This document shows, piece by piece, positions 41,741 to 53,820 of a stretch of DNA of 64,000 nt. This DNA is from Corbicula japonica. Lineage: Eukaryota; Mollusca; Bivalvia; Venerida; Cyrenidae. The notes under the pieces were generated by a model. It was not told where the DNA came from. It ran no database searches and worked only from the letters and a program-made list of their open reading frames with translations. The stretch covers positions 806,001 to 870,000 of the forward strand of contig JAZAYU010000015.1 in the NCBI GenBank assembly GCA_038501625.1, in the 5' to 3' direction. A program made the translations under genes and the position numbers. Each line of letters starts with the position of its first letter. Within the stretch, counting starts at the first letter, position 1.

Positions 41741-44105
41741 AGCTGAAATTGAATCCACTGCCAGCAGTGAGTTGGGTATTCGCCTTACACACACAGAGAA
41801 TACCCTAATGAGATCGAATCCACAGCCAGATGTGAGTTGGGTATTTGTTCTACACTGACAGCGAATACCCTAATAAGATAGAATCCACTGCCAGCAGTGA
41901 GTTGGGTATTCGCTTAACACACACAGCGAATACCCTAATGAGATCGAATTTCAGCCAGCTGTGAGTTGGGTATTCGTTCTACACTGACAGCGAATACTCT
42001 AATGAGATCGAATCCACTGCCAGCAATGAGTTGGGTATTCGCTTTATACACACAGCGAATACCCTAATGAGATCGAATCCACTGCCAGCTGTGAGTTAGG
42101 TATTCCTTCTACACTGACAGCGAATACCCTAATGAGATCGAATCCACTGCCAACAGTGAGTTGGGTATTCGCTTTACACATACAGCGAATACACTAATGA
42201 GATCGAATCCACAGCCAGCAGTAAGTTGGGTATTCGCTTTACACAAACAGTGAATACCGTAATGAGATCGAATCCACTGCCAGCTGTGAGTTGGGTATTC
42301 GCTTTAAACAAACAGCGAATACCCTAATGAGATCGGATCCACAGCAAGCAGTGAGTTGGGTATTCGTTCTACACTAACAGCGAATACCCTAATGAGATCG
42401 AATCCACTGCCAGCTTTGAGTTGCGTATTCGTTCTACACTGACAGCGAATACCCTAATAAGATCGAATCCACTGCCAGTTGTGTGTTGGGTATTCGCTTT
42501 ACACATTCAGCGAAAACCCTAATGAGATCGAATCCACAGCCAGCTGTGATTTGGGTATTCGCTTTACACAAACACCGAATACCCTAATGAGATCGAATCC
42601 ACTGCCAGCTGTGAGTTGGGTATTCGCTTTACACAAACAGCGAATACCCTAATGAGATCGAATCCACAGCCAGCTGTGAGTTGGGTATTCGTTCTACACT
42701 GACAGCGAATAGCCAAATGAGATTGAATCCACAGCCAGCTGTGAGTTGGGTATTTGTTCTACAATGACAGCGAATACCCTAATAAGATCGAATCCACTGC
42801 CAGCAGTGAGTTGGATATTCGCTCCACACATTCAGCGAATAACCTAATGAGATCGAATCCTAAGCCAACTGTGAGTTCGGTATTCGCTTTACACTGACAG
42901 CGAATAACCTAATGAGAACGAATCCACAGTCAGCAGTGAGTTGGGTATTCGCTTTACACATTCAGCGAATACCCTAATAAGATCGAATCCACAGCCAGCT
43001 GTGAGTTGGGTATTCGCTTTATGCACACAGCGAATACCCCAATTAGATCGAATCCACAGCCAGCTGTGAGTTGGGTATTCGTACTACACTGACAGCAAAT
43101 ACCCTAATGAGATCGAATCCACAGCCAGCTGTGAGTTGGGTATTCGCTTAACACTGACAGCGAATACCCTAATGAGATCGAATCCACTGCCAGTTGTGAG
43201 CTGGGTATTCGCTTTACACGCACAGCGAATATCCTAATGAGATCGAATCCACTGCCAGCAGGGAGTTGGTTATTCGCTTTACACAAACAGCGAATATCCT
43301 AATGAGATCGAATCCACTGCCAGCTGTAGGTTGGGTATTCGCTTTACACATTCAGCGAATACCCTAATGAGATCGAATCCACAGCCAGCTGTGAGTTGGG
43401 TATTCGTTCTACAATGACATCGAATACACTAATGAGATCTAATCCACTGCCAGCAGGGAGTTGGCTATTCGCTTTACACGAACAGCGAATACCCTAATGA
43501 GATCGAATCCACTGCCAGCTGTGAGTTGGGTATTCGCTTTACACAAACAGCGAATACACTAATGAGATCTAATTCACTGCCAGCTGTGAATTGGGTATAC
43601 GCTTTACACAAACAGCGAATACCCTAATGAGACCGAATCCACAGCGAGCTGTGAGTTGGATATTCGTTCTACACTGACAGCGAATACCCTATAAGATCGA
43701 ATCCACAGCCAGCTGTGTGTTGGGTATTCGTTCTACAATGACAGCGAATACACTAGTGAGATCGAATCCACTGCCAGCAGTGAGTTGGGTATTCGCTTTA
43801 CACATTCTGCGAATGCCCTAATGAGATCGAATCCACAGCCGGCTGTGAGTTGGGTATTCGCTTTACACTGACGGCGAATACCCTAATGAGAACGAATCCA
43901 CTGCTTGCAGTGAGTTGGGTATTCGCTTCACACAAGCAGCGAATACCCGAATGAGATCGAATACACAGCCAGCTGTGAGTTAGGTATTCGCTTTACACTG
44001 ACAGCGAATACACTAATGAGATCGAATCCACTGCCAGCTGTGAGTTGGGTATTAGCTTTACACGCACAGCGAATACCCTAATGAGATCGAATCCACTGCC
44101 AGCAG
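41741..44105 (+). repeat. 65-bp hairpin satellite, forward array 1
   Basis: About 36 monomers of 65 bp. Consensus landmarks are GTGAGTTGGGTATTCGCTTT, ACACACACAGCGAATACCCT, AATGAGATCGAATCCACTGC and CAGCA. Two types alternate (CGCTTTACAC..ACAG / CGTTCTACACTGACAG; CACAGCCAGCTG / CACTGCCAGCAG), giving a 130-bp dimer. GGGTATTCGCT and AGCGAATACCC in each monomer form an 11-bp stem with a ~10-nt loop. Confidence 0.95.
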
Positions 44106-44208
44106 TTGCTCTTTTTATGAGAACTCGTTGATGTAAGCGAGTTCCGACTGTGCATTTAAAATGCAAACACTTATAGTTTTGCAAACAAACAAAAGATAAT
44201 TAACAAAA

Positions 44209-45045
44209 TCAAATGAATATCACCATTCCGACTCGATGATATACAATCGTCGGAATCTCAAACTCATCTCTACAGATACGTACTGTCTCCACGGGAGTGC
44301 CTCTAGACTCAACGACATCCTTGACAATCCTGAACTCGCCGTCATTTATTGTCTTATTAGTTACTTTAAAGTAAACCTTTAACTGAGAGAATGTGTATTC
44401 TTCGGGCAGTAAATCAACTTGCTCACAAAAGAATACCTTTGTCAGGAACATGCCAGTTCGGATTGTGAGGGACCATATAGTTGGGTACAAGAGAAACAGA
44501 TAATCATCCGGTGAAACCAGTTGTCTGTCGTTCATCAGATGATCTGCCAAAAATACTTGTGTTTTGTTAATTGTGGCGGATATCCCTATATCGCCATGTA
44601 ACACGTCAATAGATGTATCACTGTAAGTTATGATCTCGTTCAATTTCACGGATAGCGGGTACTCTTGTTCTTCATTTCTTACAAACCAAGTTTCCGTTAA
44701 AGCCTTTTTGATTACATCGTGTAGGTAGGATGGGTTTGCGTAACTAAAAGGGTACGTCATGTTTGCTATGATATATCTAACGACTTTCTGGTCTTCAGGT
44801 GTCTGTATCAAAGGGATGACATACCAGTTCTGCAAAATACCTCTGTGTAACCATGGCGCTAGTTTATTTATCTTGTCATCTTCCGACATTTTGTTGAAGA
44901 ATGCTCCGGGAATGGTATTATTGTTGATAGGTGTTAATTTCAAGAGAACAGAAAAGGATGTTCCGTACCATAGCGTGCTATCAAAGCCACAACTACACTT
45001 GAATAGCCTTTGTCCGAGTGGACATCGTCTTCGCCTACATGAGCT
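44209..45045 (-). pseudogene. copy E exon 2 with C-terminal frameshift
   Basis: Same acceptor and start as copy D, about 98 percent similar by eye (SEDDK for SKDDK, IANMT for ISNIT, NDRQ for YDRQ). Near 44,245-44,252 E reads ACAATCGTCGG where D reads ACAATTGTTCGG. This 1-bp loss shifts the frame after DEFEIP and ends the protein in TIVYHRVGMVIFI. The acidic/polar spacer and long hydrophobic tail are lost, so anchoring may be lost. It also lacks the downstream AATAAA and any exon 1. Most likely an orphan pseudo-exon. Confidence 0.72.
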
Positions 45046-46519
45046 CTATAAAATAAAAAGTAAAATTCAACCATTTCTCTTTTCAACAGTTATACTTCCC
45101 ATTCTAACCTTTCAAAAGAATTCCAACTCTGGAATCCACACTAACTGCTCATACACAATTACTGATCCGTAATTGGTAAAAACGTGTTCTCACGGAAACC
45201 GTCACAAAAACAGAATGCTAATATTTATGCACATGATTTTGCTAGCAATGGTAACATCATGATAAAACACGATATTACAAGTTATCATTTTCTTTTCATT
45301 TTGGGGCCATTTAAATTAAGTTTTTGCGTTAGATGTCATGCTTAACTGTTACGCGTTGCCAAAGTTTGCAAACGAGCGTCTGCAATAGTCTTTGTCGATG
45401 CGGCGCTTGACCAGAAGTAAACAATAGATCAAATGTAGGACTTTCTCAATTTTTAATTCAGATGCCTTTCATTGCGACTTAATAAGCATTTCCACTCGTT
45501 CTTTTAAAAAATTTCTATCGTGAGATAGGAAATAAAAAGACAGCCGGAAATGGTTCTTAACCGGAACTGGTTGACAAACTGTGTTAATAGGTATAGAAAA
45601 CTTTAATTTTATTTATTTTACCTAGCTAAAGTCTATAAAATCAGACACACGGACTTTAAAAAAATTGAAGCGATAGAGAAATGTTCGGGCTACATCTATA
45701 TTACTTTTATAAGGCTAATGCCATTCCGAATGAAATAGATATTTACATACAAAATCTACTAGCATAGTGCTATCTCCTTCGCCTAAGAAAAACGCTTTCT
45801 TCGGAAACAGTAACTATTAACTATCAACTAATATATCAATATATTATAACGGTTATACGCTGAATTTGTAATAATTTTTCGAAGCAATACACTTATTTAT
45901 TAATTTATTTTGAGGTACTTAACATTTCTATATCTTTATCAGGCTAAACGAAAACTAAACTGACAGAGTCGAACTGTAATGTTCTAGTTCGTTCACTATC
46001 TAAGGAGCCTAAAGGTATATCAGAACAATAGCTGAATATTAATCAAACACAAAATGAATTCGATTCATTTTCAATAATAAATTTTAAAATGTCTGCAGAA
46101 ATGCAGAAACACTGTACAGTTTGTCAACCTCTTCCGGTTAATCTTTTTATCCGTTGTGAAAAAAAGATATGCAAAGCAATTATCTTAATTTGGTTTTTTG
46201 TTTTATTGTATGCAAAATGTCTTACCAAAAATGTGTTATTTTAGTCACCGCATGTGTTTACTTTCACAAATATAGCTTATTTATTGACAGACACATTTAA
46301 ACCAGTTCTGGTTAATTTATCAGTTTCGAATCAGGCGAATATATATCAGGCGACATCTTTCAAAGTGTTTTTGACTGTCAGATTTGACAGCTGTGTAATG
46401 GTTTTGTCAGACCGAATATATGTTCAAATGTTTTCTTTTTTAAGGGTTCAAAATAAATCTGAAAATAATAGGTGTGTGAAGTTGGCAGTGAGTAATGAGT
46501 AGGGAATTGGATATTCAAT
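45046..46519 (-). other. intron remnant and flank upstream of copy E
   Basis: Near-identical to 40,319-41,740 and keeps 56 bp (about 45,948-46,003) deleted from D. The 56 bp are also present in the copy A intron (about 8,856-8,911), so D carries the deletion. Confidence 0.7.
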
Positions 46520-49500
46520 ATCCAGCTGAAATTGAATCCACTGCCAGCAGTGAGTTGGGTATTCGCCTTACACACACAGAGAATACCCTAATGAGATCGA
46601 ATCCACAGCCAGCTGTGAGTTGGGTATTCGTTCTACACTGACAGCGAATACCCTAATAAGATAGAATCCACTGCCAGCAGTGAGTTGGGTATTCGCTTAA
46701 CACACACAGCGAATACCCTAATGAGATCGAATTTCAGCCAGCTGTGAGTTGGGTATTCGTTCTACACTGACAGCGAATACCCTAATGAGATCGAATCCAC
46801 TGCCAGCAATGAGTTGGGTATTCGCTTTATACACACAGCGAATACCCTAATGAGATCGAATCCACTGCCAGCTGTGAGTTATGTATTCCTTCTACACTGA
46901 CAGCGAATACCCTAATGAGATCGAATCCACTGCCAGCAATGAGTTGGGTATTCGCTTTATACACACAGCGAATACCCTAATGAGATCGAATCCACTGCCA
47001 GCTGTGAGTTATGTATTCCTTCTACACTGACAGCGAATACCCTAATGAGATCGAATCCACTGCCAACAGTGAGTTGGGTATTCGCTTTACACAAACAGCG
47101 AATACCGTAATGAGATCGAATCCACTGCCAGCTGTGAGTTGGGTATTCGCTTTAAACAAACAGCGAATACCCTAATGAGATCGAATCCACAGCAAGCAGT
47201 GAGTTGGGTATTCGTTCTACACTAACAGCGAATACCCTAATGAGATCGAATCCACTGCCAGCTTTGAGTTGCGTATTCGTTCTACACTGACAGCGAATAC
47301 CCTAATAAGATCGAATCCACTGCCAGCTGTGTGTTGGGTATTCGCTTTACACATTCAGCGAAAACCCTTATGAGATCGAATCCACAGCCAGCTGTGATTT
47401 GGGTATTCGCTTTACACAAACACCGAATACCCTAATGAGATCGAATCCACTGCCAGCTGTGAGTTGGGTATTCGCTTTACACAAACAGCGAATACCCTAA
47501 TGAGATCGAATCCACAGCCAGCTGTGAGTTGGGTATTCGTTCTACACTGACAGCGAATAGCCAAATGAGATTGAATCCACAGCCAGCTGTGAGTTGGGTA
47601 TTTGTTCTACAATGACAGCGAATACCCTAATAAGATCGAATCCACTGCCAGCAGTGAGTTGGGTATTCGCTCCACACATTCAGCGAATAACCTAATGAGA
47701 TCGAATCTTAAGCCAACTGTGAGTTCGGTATTCGCTTTACACGGATAGCGAATACCCTAATGAGAACGAATCCACAGCCAGCAGTGAGTTGGGTATTCGC
47801 TTTACACATTCAGTGAATACCCTAATGAGATCGAATCCACAGCCAGCTGTGAGTTGGGTATTCGCTTTATACACACAGCGAATACCCTAATTAGATCGAA
47901 TCCACAGCCAGCTGTGAGTTGGGTATTTGTACTACACTGACAGCAAATACCCTAATGAGATCGAATCCACAGCCGGCTGTGAGTTGGGTATTCGCTTAAC
48001 ACTGACAGCGAATACCCTAATGAGATCGAATCCACTGCCAGTTGTGAGCTGGGTATTCGCTTTACACGCACAGCGAATATCCTAATGAGATCGAATCCAC
48101 TGCCAGCAGGGAGTTGGTTATTCGCTTTACACAAACAGCGAATATCCTAATGAGATCGAATTCACTGCCAGCTGTAGGTTGGGTATTCGCTTTACACATT
48201 CAGCGAATACCCTAATGAGATCGAATCCACAGCCAGCTGTGAGTTGGGTATTCGTTCTACAATGACATCGAATACACTAATGAGATCTAATCCACTGCCA
48301 GCAGGGAGTTGGCTATTCGCTTTACACGAACAGCGAATACATTAATGAGATCGAATCCACTGCCAGCTGTGAATTGGGTATTCGCTTTACACAAACAGCG
48401 AATACCCTAATGAGATCTAATTCACTGCCAGCTGTGAGTTGGGTATACGCTTTACACAAACAGCGAATACCCTAATGAGACCGAATCCACAGCGAGCTGT
48501 GAGTTGGATATTCGTTCTACACTGACAGCGAATACCCTAATGAGATCGAATCCACAGCCAGCTGTGTGTTGGGTATTCGTTCTACAATGACAGCGAATAC
48601 ACTAGTGAGATCGAATCCACTGCCAGCAGTGACTTGGGTATTCGCTTTACACATTCTGCGAATGCCCTAATGAGATCGAATCCACAGCCGGCTGTGAGTT
48701 GGGTATTCGATTTACACTGACAGCGAATACCCTAATGAGAACGAATCCACTGCTTGCAGTGAGTTGGGTATTCGCTTCACACAAGCAGCGAATACCCGAA
48801 TGAGATCGAATACACAGCCAGCTGTGAGTTGGGTATTCGCTTTACACTGACAGCGAATACAATAATGAGATCGAATCCACTGCCAGCTGTGAGTTGGGTA
48901 TTCGCTTTACACGCACAGCGAATACCCGAATGAGATCGAATCCACTGCCAGCAGGGAGTTGGGTATTCGCTTTACACAAACAGCAAATACCCAAAAGAGA
49001 TCGAATCCACAGCCAGTTGTGAGTTGGGTATTCGCTTTACACAAACAGCGAATACCCTAATGAGATCGAATTCACAGCCAGCAGTCAGTTGGGTATTCGT
49101 TCTAAACTGACAGCGAATACCCTAATGAGATCGAATTTCAGCCAGCTGTGAGTTCGGTATTCGTTCTACACTGACAGCGAATAACCTAATGAGATCGAAT
49201 CCACTGCCAGCAGTATGTTGGTTATTCGCTTTACACACAGCGAATACCCTAATGAGATCGAATCCACAGCCAGCTGTGAGTTGGGTATTTGTTCTACACT
49301 GACAGCGAATACCCTAATGAGGTCGAATTCACTGCCAGCAGTGAGTTGGGTATTCGCTTTACACACACAGCGAATACCCTAATGAGATCGAATTCACAGC
49401 CAGCTGTGAGTTGGGTATTCGTTCTACACTGACAGCGACTACCCTAATGAGATCTAATCCACTGCCAGTAGTGAGTTGGGTATTCGCTTTATAAACACAG

Positions 49501-50805
49501 CGAATACCCTAATGAGATCGAATCCACAGCCAGCTGTGAGTTGGGTATTCGTACTACACTGACAGCAAATACCCTAATGAGATCGAATCCACAGCCAGCA
49601 GTGAGTTGGGTATTCGCTTTACACACACAGCGAATATCCTAATGAGATCGAATCGACTGCCAGCTGTGAGTTGGGTATTCGCTTTACACAAAAAGCGAAT
49701 ACCCCAATGAGATCGAATCCACAGCCAGCTGTTAGTTGGGTATTCGTTCTACAGTGACAGCGAATACCTCAATGAGATCGAATCCACAGCCACCAGTAAG
49801 TTGGGTATTCGCTTTACACAATCAGCGAATACTCTAATGAGTTTTAATCCACTGCCAGCTGTGAGTTGAATATTCGCTTTACACAAACAGCGAATACCCT
49901 AATGAGATCGAATCCACAGCCAGCTGTGAGTTGGGTATTCGTTCTGCAATGACAGCGAATACCCCAATGAGATCGAATCCACTGCCAGCAGTGAGTTGGG
50001 TATTCGCTTTACACACGCAGCGAATACCCTAATGAGATCGAATCCACAGCCAGCTGTGAGTTGGGTATTCGTTCTATACTGACAGCGAATACCCTAATGA
50101 GATCGAATCCACTGCCAGCAGTGAGTTGGGTATTCGCTTTACACAAACAGCGAATACCGTAATGAGATCGAATCCACTGCCAGCTGTAAGTTGGGTATTC
50201 GCTTTACACGAACAGCGAATACCCTAATGAGATCGAATCCACAGCCAGCTGTGAGTTGGGTTTTCGTTCTACACTGACAGCGAATACCCTAATAAGATCG
50301 AATCCACAGCCGGCTGTGAGTTGGTTATTCGCTTACACTGACAGCGAATACCCTAATGAGATCGAATCCACTGCCAGCTGTGAGTTGGGTATTCGCTTTA
50401 CACGCACAGCGAATACCCTACTGAGAACGAATCCACTGCCAGCAGGAGTTGGGTATTCGCTGTACACAAACAGCGAATACGCTAATGAGATCAAATCCAC
50501 TGCAAGCTGTGAGTTGGGTATTCGCTTTACACAAACAGCGAATACCCTAATGAGATCGAATCCACAGCCAGCTGTGAGTTGGGTATTCGTTCTACACTGA
50601 CAGCGAATACCCTAATGAGATCGAATCCACTGCCAGCGGTGAGTTGGGTATTCGTTCTACACTGACATCGAATACCCTAATGAGATCGAATCCACTGCCA
50701 GCTGTGAGTTGAGTATTCGTTCTACAATGATACCGAATACTCTAATGAAATCGAATCCACTGCCAGCAGTGAGTTGGGTATTCGCTTTACACAAACACCA
50801 AATAC
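46520..50805 (+). repeat. 65-bp hairpin satellite, forward array 2
   Basis: About 66 monomers. The first ~2.4 kb matches array 1 monomer by monomer, including private variants, as expected from the D/E duplication. The rest is new. Two consecutive 130-bp units near 46,800-47,060 are identical, showing local expansion by dimers. Confidence 0.95.
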
Positions 50806-51179
50806 CTTATAGAAGTGGTCCGGAATAAACTGTGATGGGGTGATCTGGAACTGCCATTTTTTATGTTGTAGTGTATTTTCGCGTCATTTCTTTATTTACT
50901 CACTCTTATTTTTAGTAAGTAATTTGTACCTTTACTCCGAAGGAAGTGACTGTTTTTTTAACCATTTTGAAGGAATATCTCGCTGTTGCTTAAGAAGGGC
51001 GAATTTTACTTTGAAAATTGTTGGTTAACTTTTGGTGACCGGAAATTAACCGGAGTTATTTTTTGGACTCGGGAAGTTATATCCAGGCGATAACCGGAAG
51101 TGATCCGGAATAGACCATGTTGGTATCATCCGGAACTACCCATATTTTAGTATTTTTATTGAAATAAACACAATGAGCA
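50806..51179. other. non-satellite spacer in forward arrays
   Basis: Contains GAAGTGGTCCGGAATAAACT and GGCAGTTCC-like sequence at 50,812-50,885 that recurs inverted at 59,110-59,190. It then has unique sequence with further CCGGAA motifs (51,040-51,140). A 62-codon frame is not convincing. Confidence 0.7.
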
Positions 51180-52045
51180 GCAGTGAGTTTATGCAATGAG
51201 TTGGGTATTCGCTTTAAACTCACAGCCAATACCGTAATGAGACCGAATCCACTGACAGCAGTGAGTTGGGTATTCAATTTACACAAAAGGGGAATACCAC
51301 AATGAGATCAAATCCACTGCCATTAGTGGGTAGGGTATTCGTACTACACTGACAGCGAATACCCTAATGAGATCGAATCTACTGACAGCTGGGAGTTGGG
51401 TATTCGTTCTACACTGACAGCGAATACCCTAATGAGATCAAATCCACTGCCATTAGCGAGTTGGGGGTATTCGCTTTACACATACAGCGAATACCCTAAT
51501 GAGATCGGATCCACAGCCAGCTGGGAGATGGGTATTTGTTCTACACTGACAGCGAATACCCTAATGAGATCGAATCCACTGCCAGCAATGAGTTGGGTAT
51601 TCGTTCTACACTGACAGCGAATACGCTAATGAGATCGAATCCACTGCCAGCAGTGAGTTGGGTATTCTCTTTACGCACACAGCGAATACCTTAATGAGAT
51701 CGAATGCACAACCAGCTGCGAGTTGGTTATTCGTTCTACACTGACAGCGAATACCCTAATGAGATCGAATGCACTGCCAGCAGTGAGTTGGATATTCGCT
51801 CTACACTGACAGCGAATACCCTAATGAGATCGAATCCACTGCCAGCAGTGAGTTGGGTATTCGTTCTACACTGACATCGATACCCTAATGAGATCGAATC
51901 CACTGCCAGCTGTGAGTTGAATATTCGTTCAAGAATGATACCGAATACCCTAATGAAATCGAATCCACTGCCAGCAGTGAGTTGGGTATTCGCTTTACAC
52001 AAACAGAGAATACCCTAATAAGATCGAATCCACTGCCAGTTATTG
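51180..52045 (+). repeat. 65-bp hairpin satellite, forward array 3
   Basis: About 13 monomers, more diverged than arrays 1-2 at the left edge (for example GGGGTATTCGC, CAAAAGGGGAATACC). Confidence 0.92.
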
Positions 52046-53820
52046 GTTAACATTACGTCGTCCTATATTTCCGCCATTTAATGATCAGTTATCATGTTTT
52101 ACCGTTCCACTCGCAATAACGTGATCTTAATATTGTCCTGCAGGCCTGAGGAAATTTAACTAAAGCGATGCAAATAAATAAAAAACGTGGGGCTCGAAAC
52201 CGATTCTGGTCTCTATTTCTGATTTTTCTTTTATTTAAAATAGTTACAGATCACTATGGTAGGCATACATATTTGCGAGGGTTGAAATTTTGGTTCCAAC
52301 CATGTATGAATTGTTTGGCCAGATAAGAAGACTGTACAGATCCGAGCCTCCGTAATTGCGATTATATGCAGAATATGGATTTGTTCTATTGTTAAACATT
52401 ACGTCGTCCTAAGTCTCCACCATTTTATGAACAGTTTTTATGTTTTATATACCATTTTAATCGCAAGAACGAGATCTTAAAATTATTCAGCATGCCGGAA
52501 GAGATCGCACCAAAGCAATCCAGGTTAAAGCGAAAGAAGGAGGGTTTTAATCCGAGGTTGGTCTCGGTTTCTGATATATTTTTTTTAAAAATATATCGTA
52601 AAGATAAACATACATATTTTCGAAGGTTTAAATTCCGGTTACATGTATGGATTGTTTGGCTAGTTTAGAAAACTGTCCAGATCCGAGCCTCCGTAATTGC
52701 GAGTATATGCAGAATATGGCATTTTTCTCTGGGTAAACATTGCGTCGTCCTAAATCTCCGCCATTTCATGAACAGTTTTCATGTTTTATATACCATTTTA
52801 CTCGCAATAAAGAAATCTGAAAATAATTCTACAGGACTGAAGAGACTGCACTAATTCAAACCAGGTTAAAGCGAAAGAAGTTGGGCTCGAATCCGAGACT
52901 GATCTCGGTTTCTGATATTTATTTTATGGAAAAAGTGACATATCGTAACGGTAAACATACATGTTTGTGAGGGTTTAAATTCTGGTTTCAACTATATATT
53001 GATTGTTTCGCCAGCTTAGAAGACTGTACAGATCCGTGCCTTCGTAATTGCGATTATGTGCAGAATATGGATTTGTTCTGTTGTTAAACGTTACGTCGTC
53101 CTAAATCTCCACCCTTTTATGAACAGTTTTTATGTTTTATATACCATTTTAATCGCATGAACAAGATCTTAAAATTATTCATTATTCATTATTATAATTA
53201 TTCATGCCGGAAGAGATCGCACCAAAGCAATCCAGGTTAAAGCGAAAGAAAGATTGCTTTAATCCGAGGTTGGTCTCGGTTTCTGGTATCTTTTTTCTTG
53301 GAAAAGTTGGACATATCGTAAAGGTAAACATACATATTTTCGAAGGTTTAAATTCCGGTTCCAACCATGTATGGATTGTTTGGCCAGCTTTGAAGACTGT
53401 ACAGTTCCGAGCCTCCGTAATTGCGAGTATATGCAGAATGTGGCATTCTTTGTATAAGTAAACATTACGTCGTCCTAAATCTCCGCCAGTTGATGAACAG
53501 TTTTCATGTTTTGTATACCATTTTACTCGCAACAAAAGAGATCTGAAAATTATTCTACATACCAGAAGAGACCGCAACAAAGCAATCCAGGTTAAAGCGA
53601 AAGACGTAAGGCACCAATCCGAGGCTGGTCTCGGTTTCTGATATTTATTTCATTAAAAGAGGGACATATCTTAAATGTAAACATATATGTTTGCGAGGGT
53701 TTAAATTCTGATTCCAACCATGTATAGATTGTTTGACCAGCTTAGAAGACTGTACAGATCCGAACCTCCGTAATTGAAGTTATATGCAGAATATGGATTT
53801 GTTCTATCTTCAAACATTAC
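52046..53820. repeat. ~350-bp tandem repeat, five units
   Basis: Units start at (A)CATTACGTCGTCCTA: about 52,051, 52,397, 52,738, 53,089 and 53,463, with a truncated sixth at 53,815 (spacing 341-374 bp). Each has CTCCGCCATTT.ATGA-CAGTTTTCATGTTTTATA, CC.GGTTAAAGCGAAAG, a (G)GGCTCGAATCCGAG-like segment and GTCTCGGTTTCTGATAT. Open frames of up to 132 codons here are within the repeat. Function unknown. Confidence 0.88.

Larger units (their letters stand above)
39380..44105. repeat. tandem segmental duplication, unit D
   Basis: Unit containing exon 2, partial intron and satellite, near-identical to 44,106-48,956. Differences are a 56-bp deletion at 41,219 in D, plus satellite monomer gains and losses (130 bp gained in E near 46,930; 65 bp extra in D near 42,200). 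Confidence 0.9.
44106..48956. repeat. tandem segmental duplication, unit E
   Basis: Second copy of 39,380-44,105. The left boundary joins satellite (GCCAGCAGT) to GCTCTTTTTAT, the position that lies just downstream of copy D's gene. The right boundary lies inside satellite at about 48,956, after which the array continues. Confidence 0.88.

Noticed and set aside
7060..45045. Calling the family a Methuselah-like or adhesion GPCR
   Set aside because: The ectodomain resembles those families, but no seven-helix segment is encoded in any copy here; exon 2 ends in a single short hydrophobic tail.
41741..52045. Hammerhead ribozyme in the satellite (CTAATGAG...CGAA)
   Set aside because: The core would read CUAAUGA instead of CUGAUGA, stem II would be at most one base pair, and the GAAA box is incomplete.
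53182..53580. 132-codon frame
   Set aside because: It falls entirely within the ~350-bp tandem repeat and is not open in the neighbouring units.
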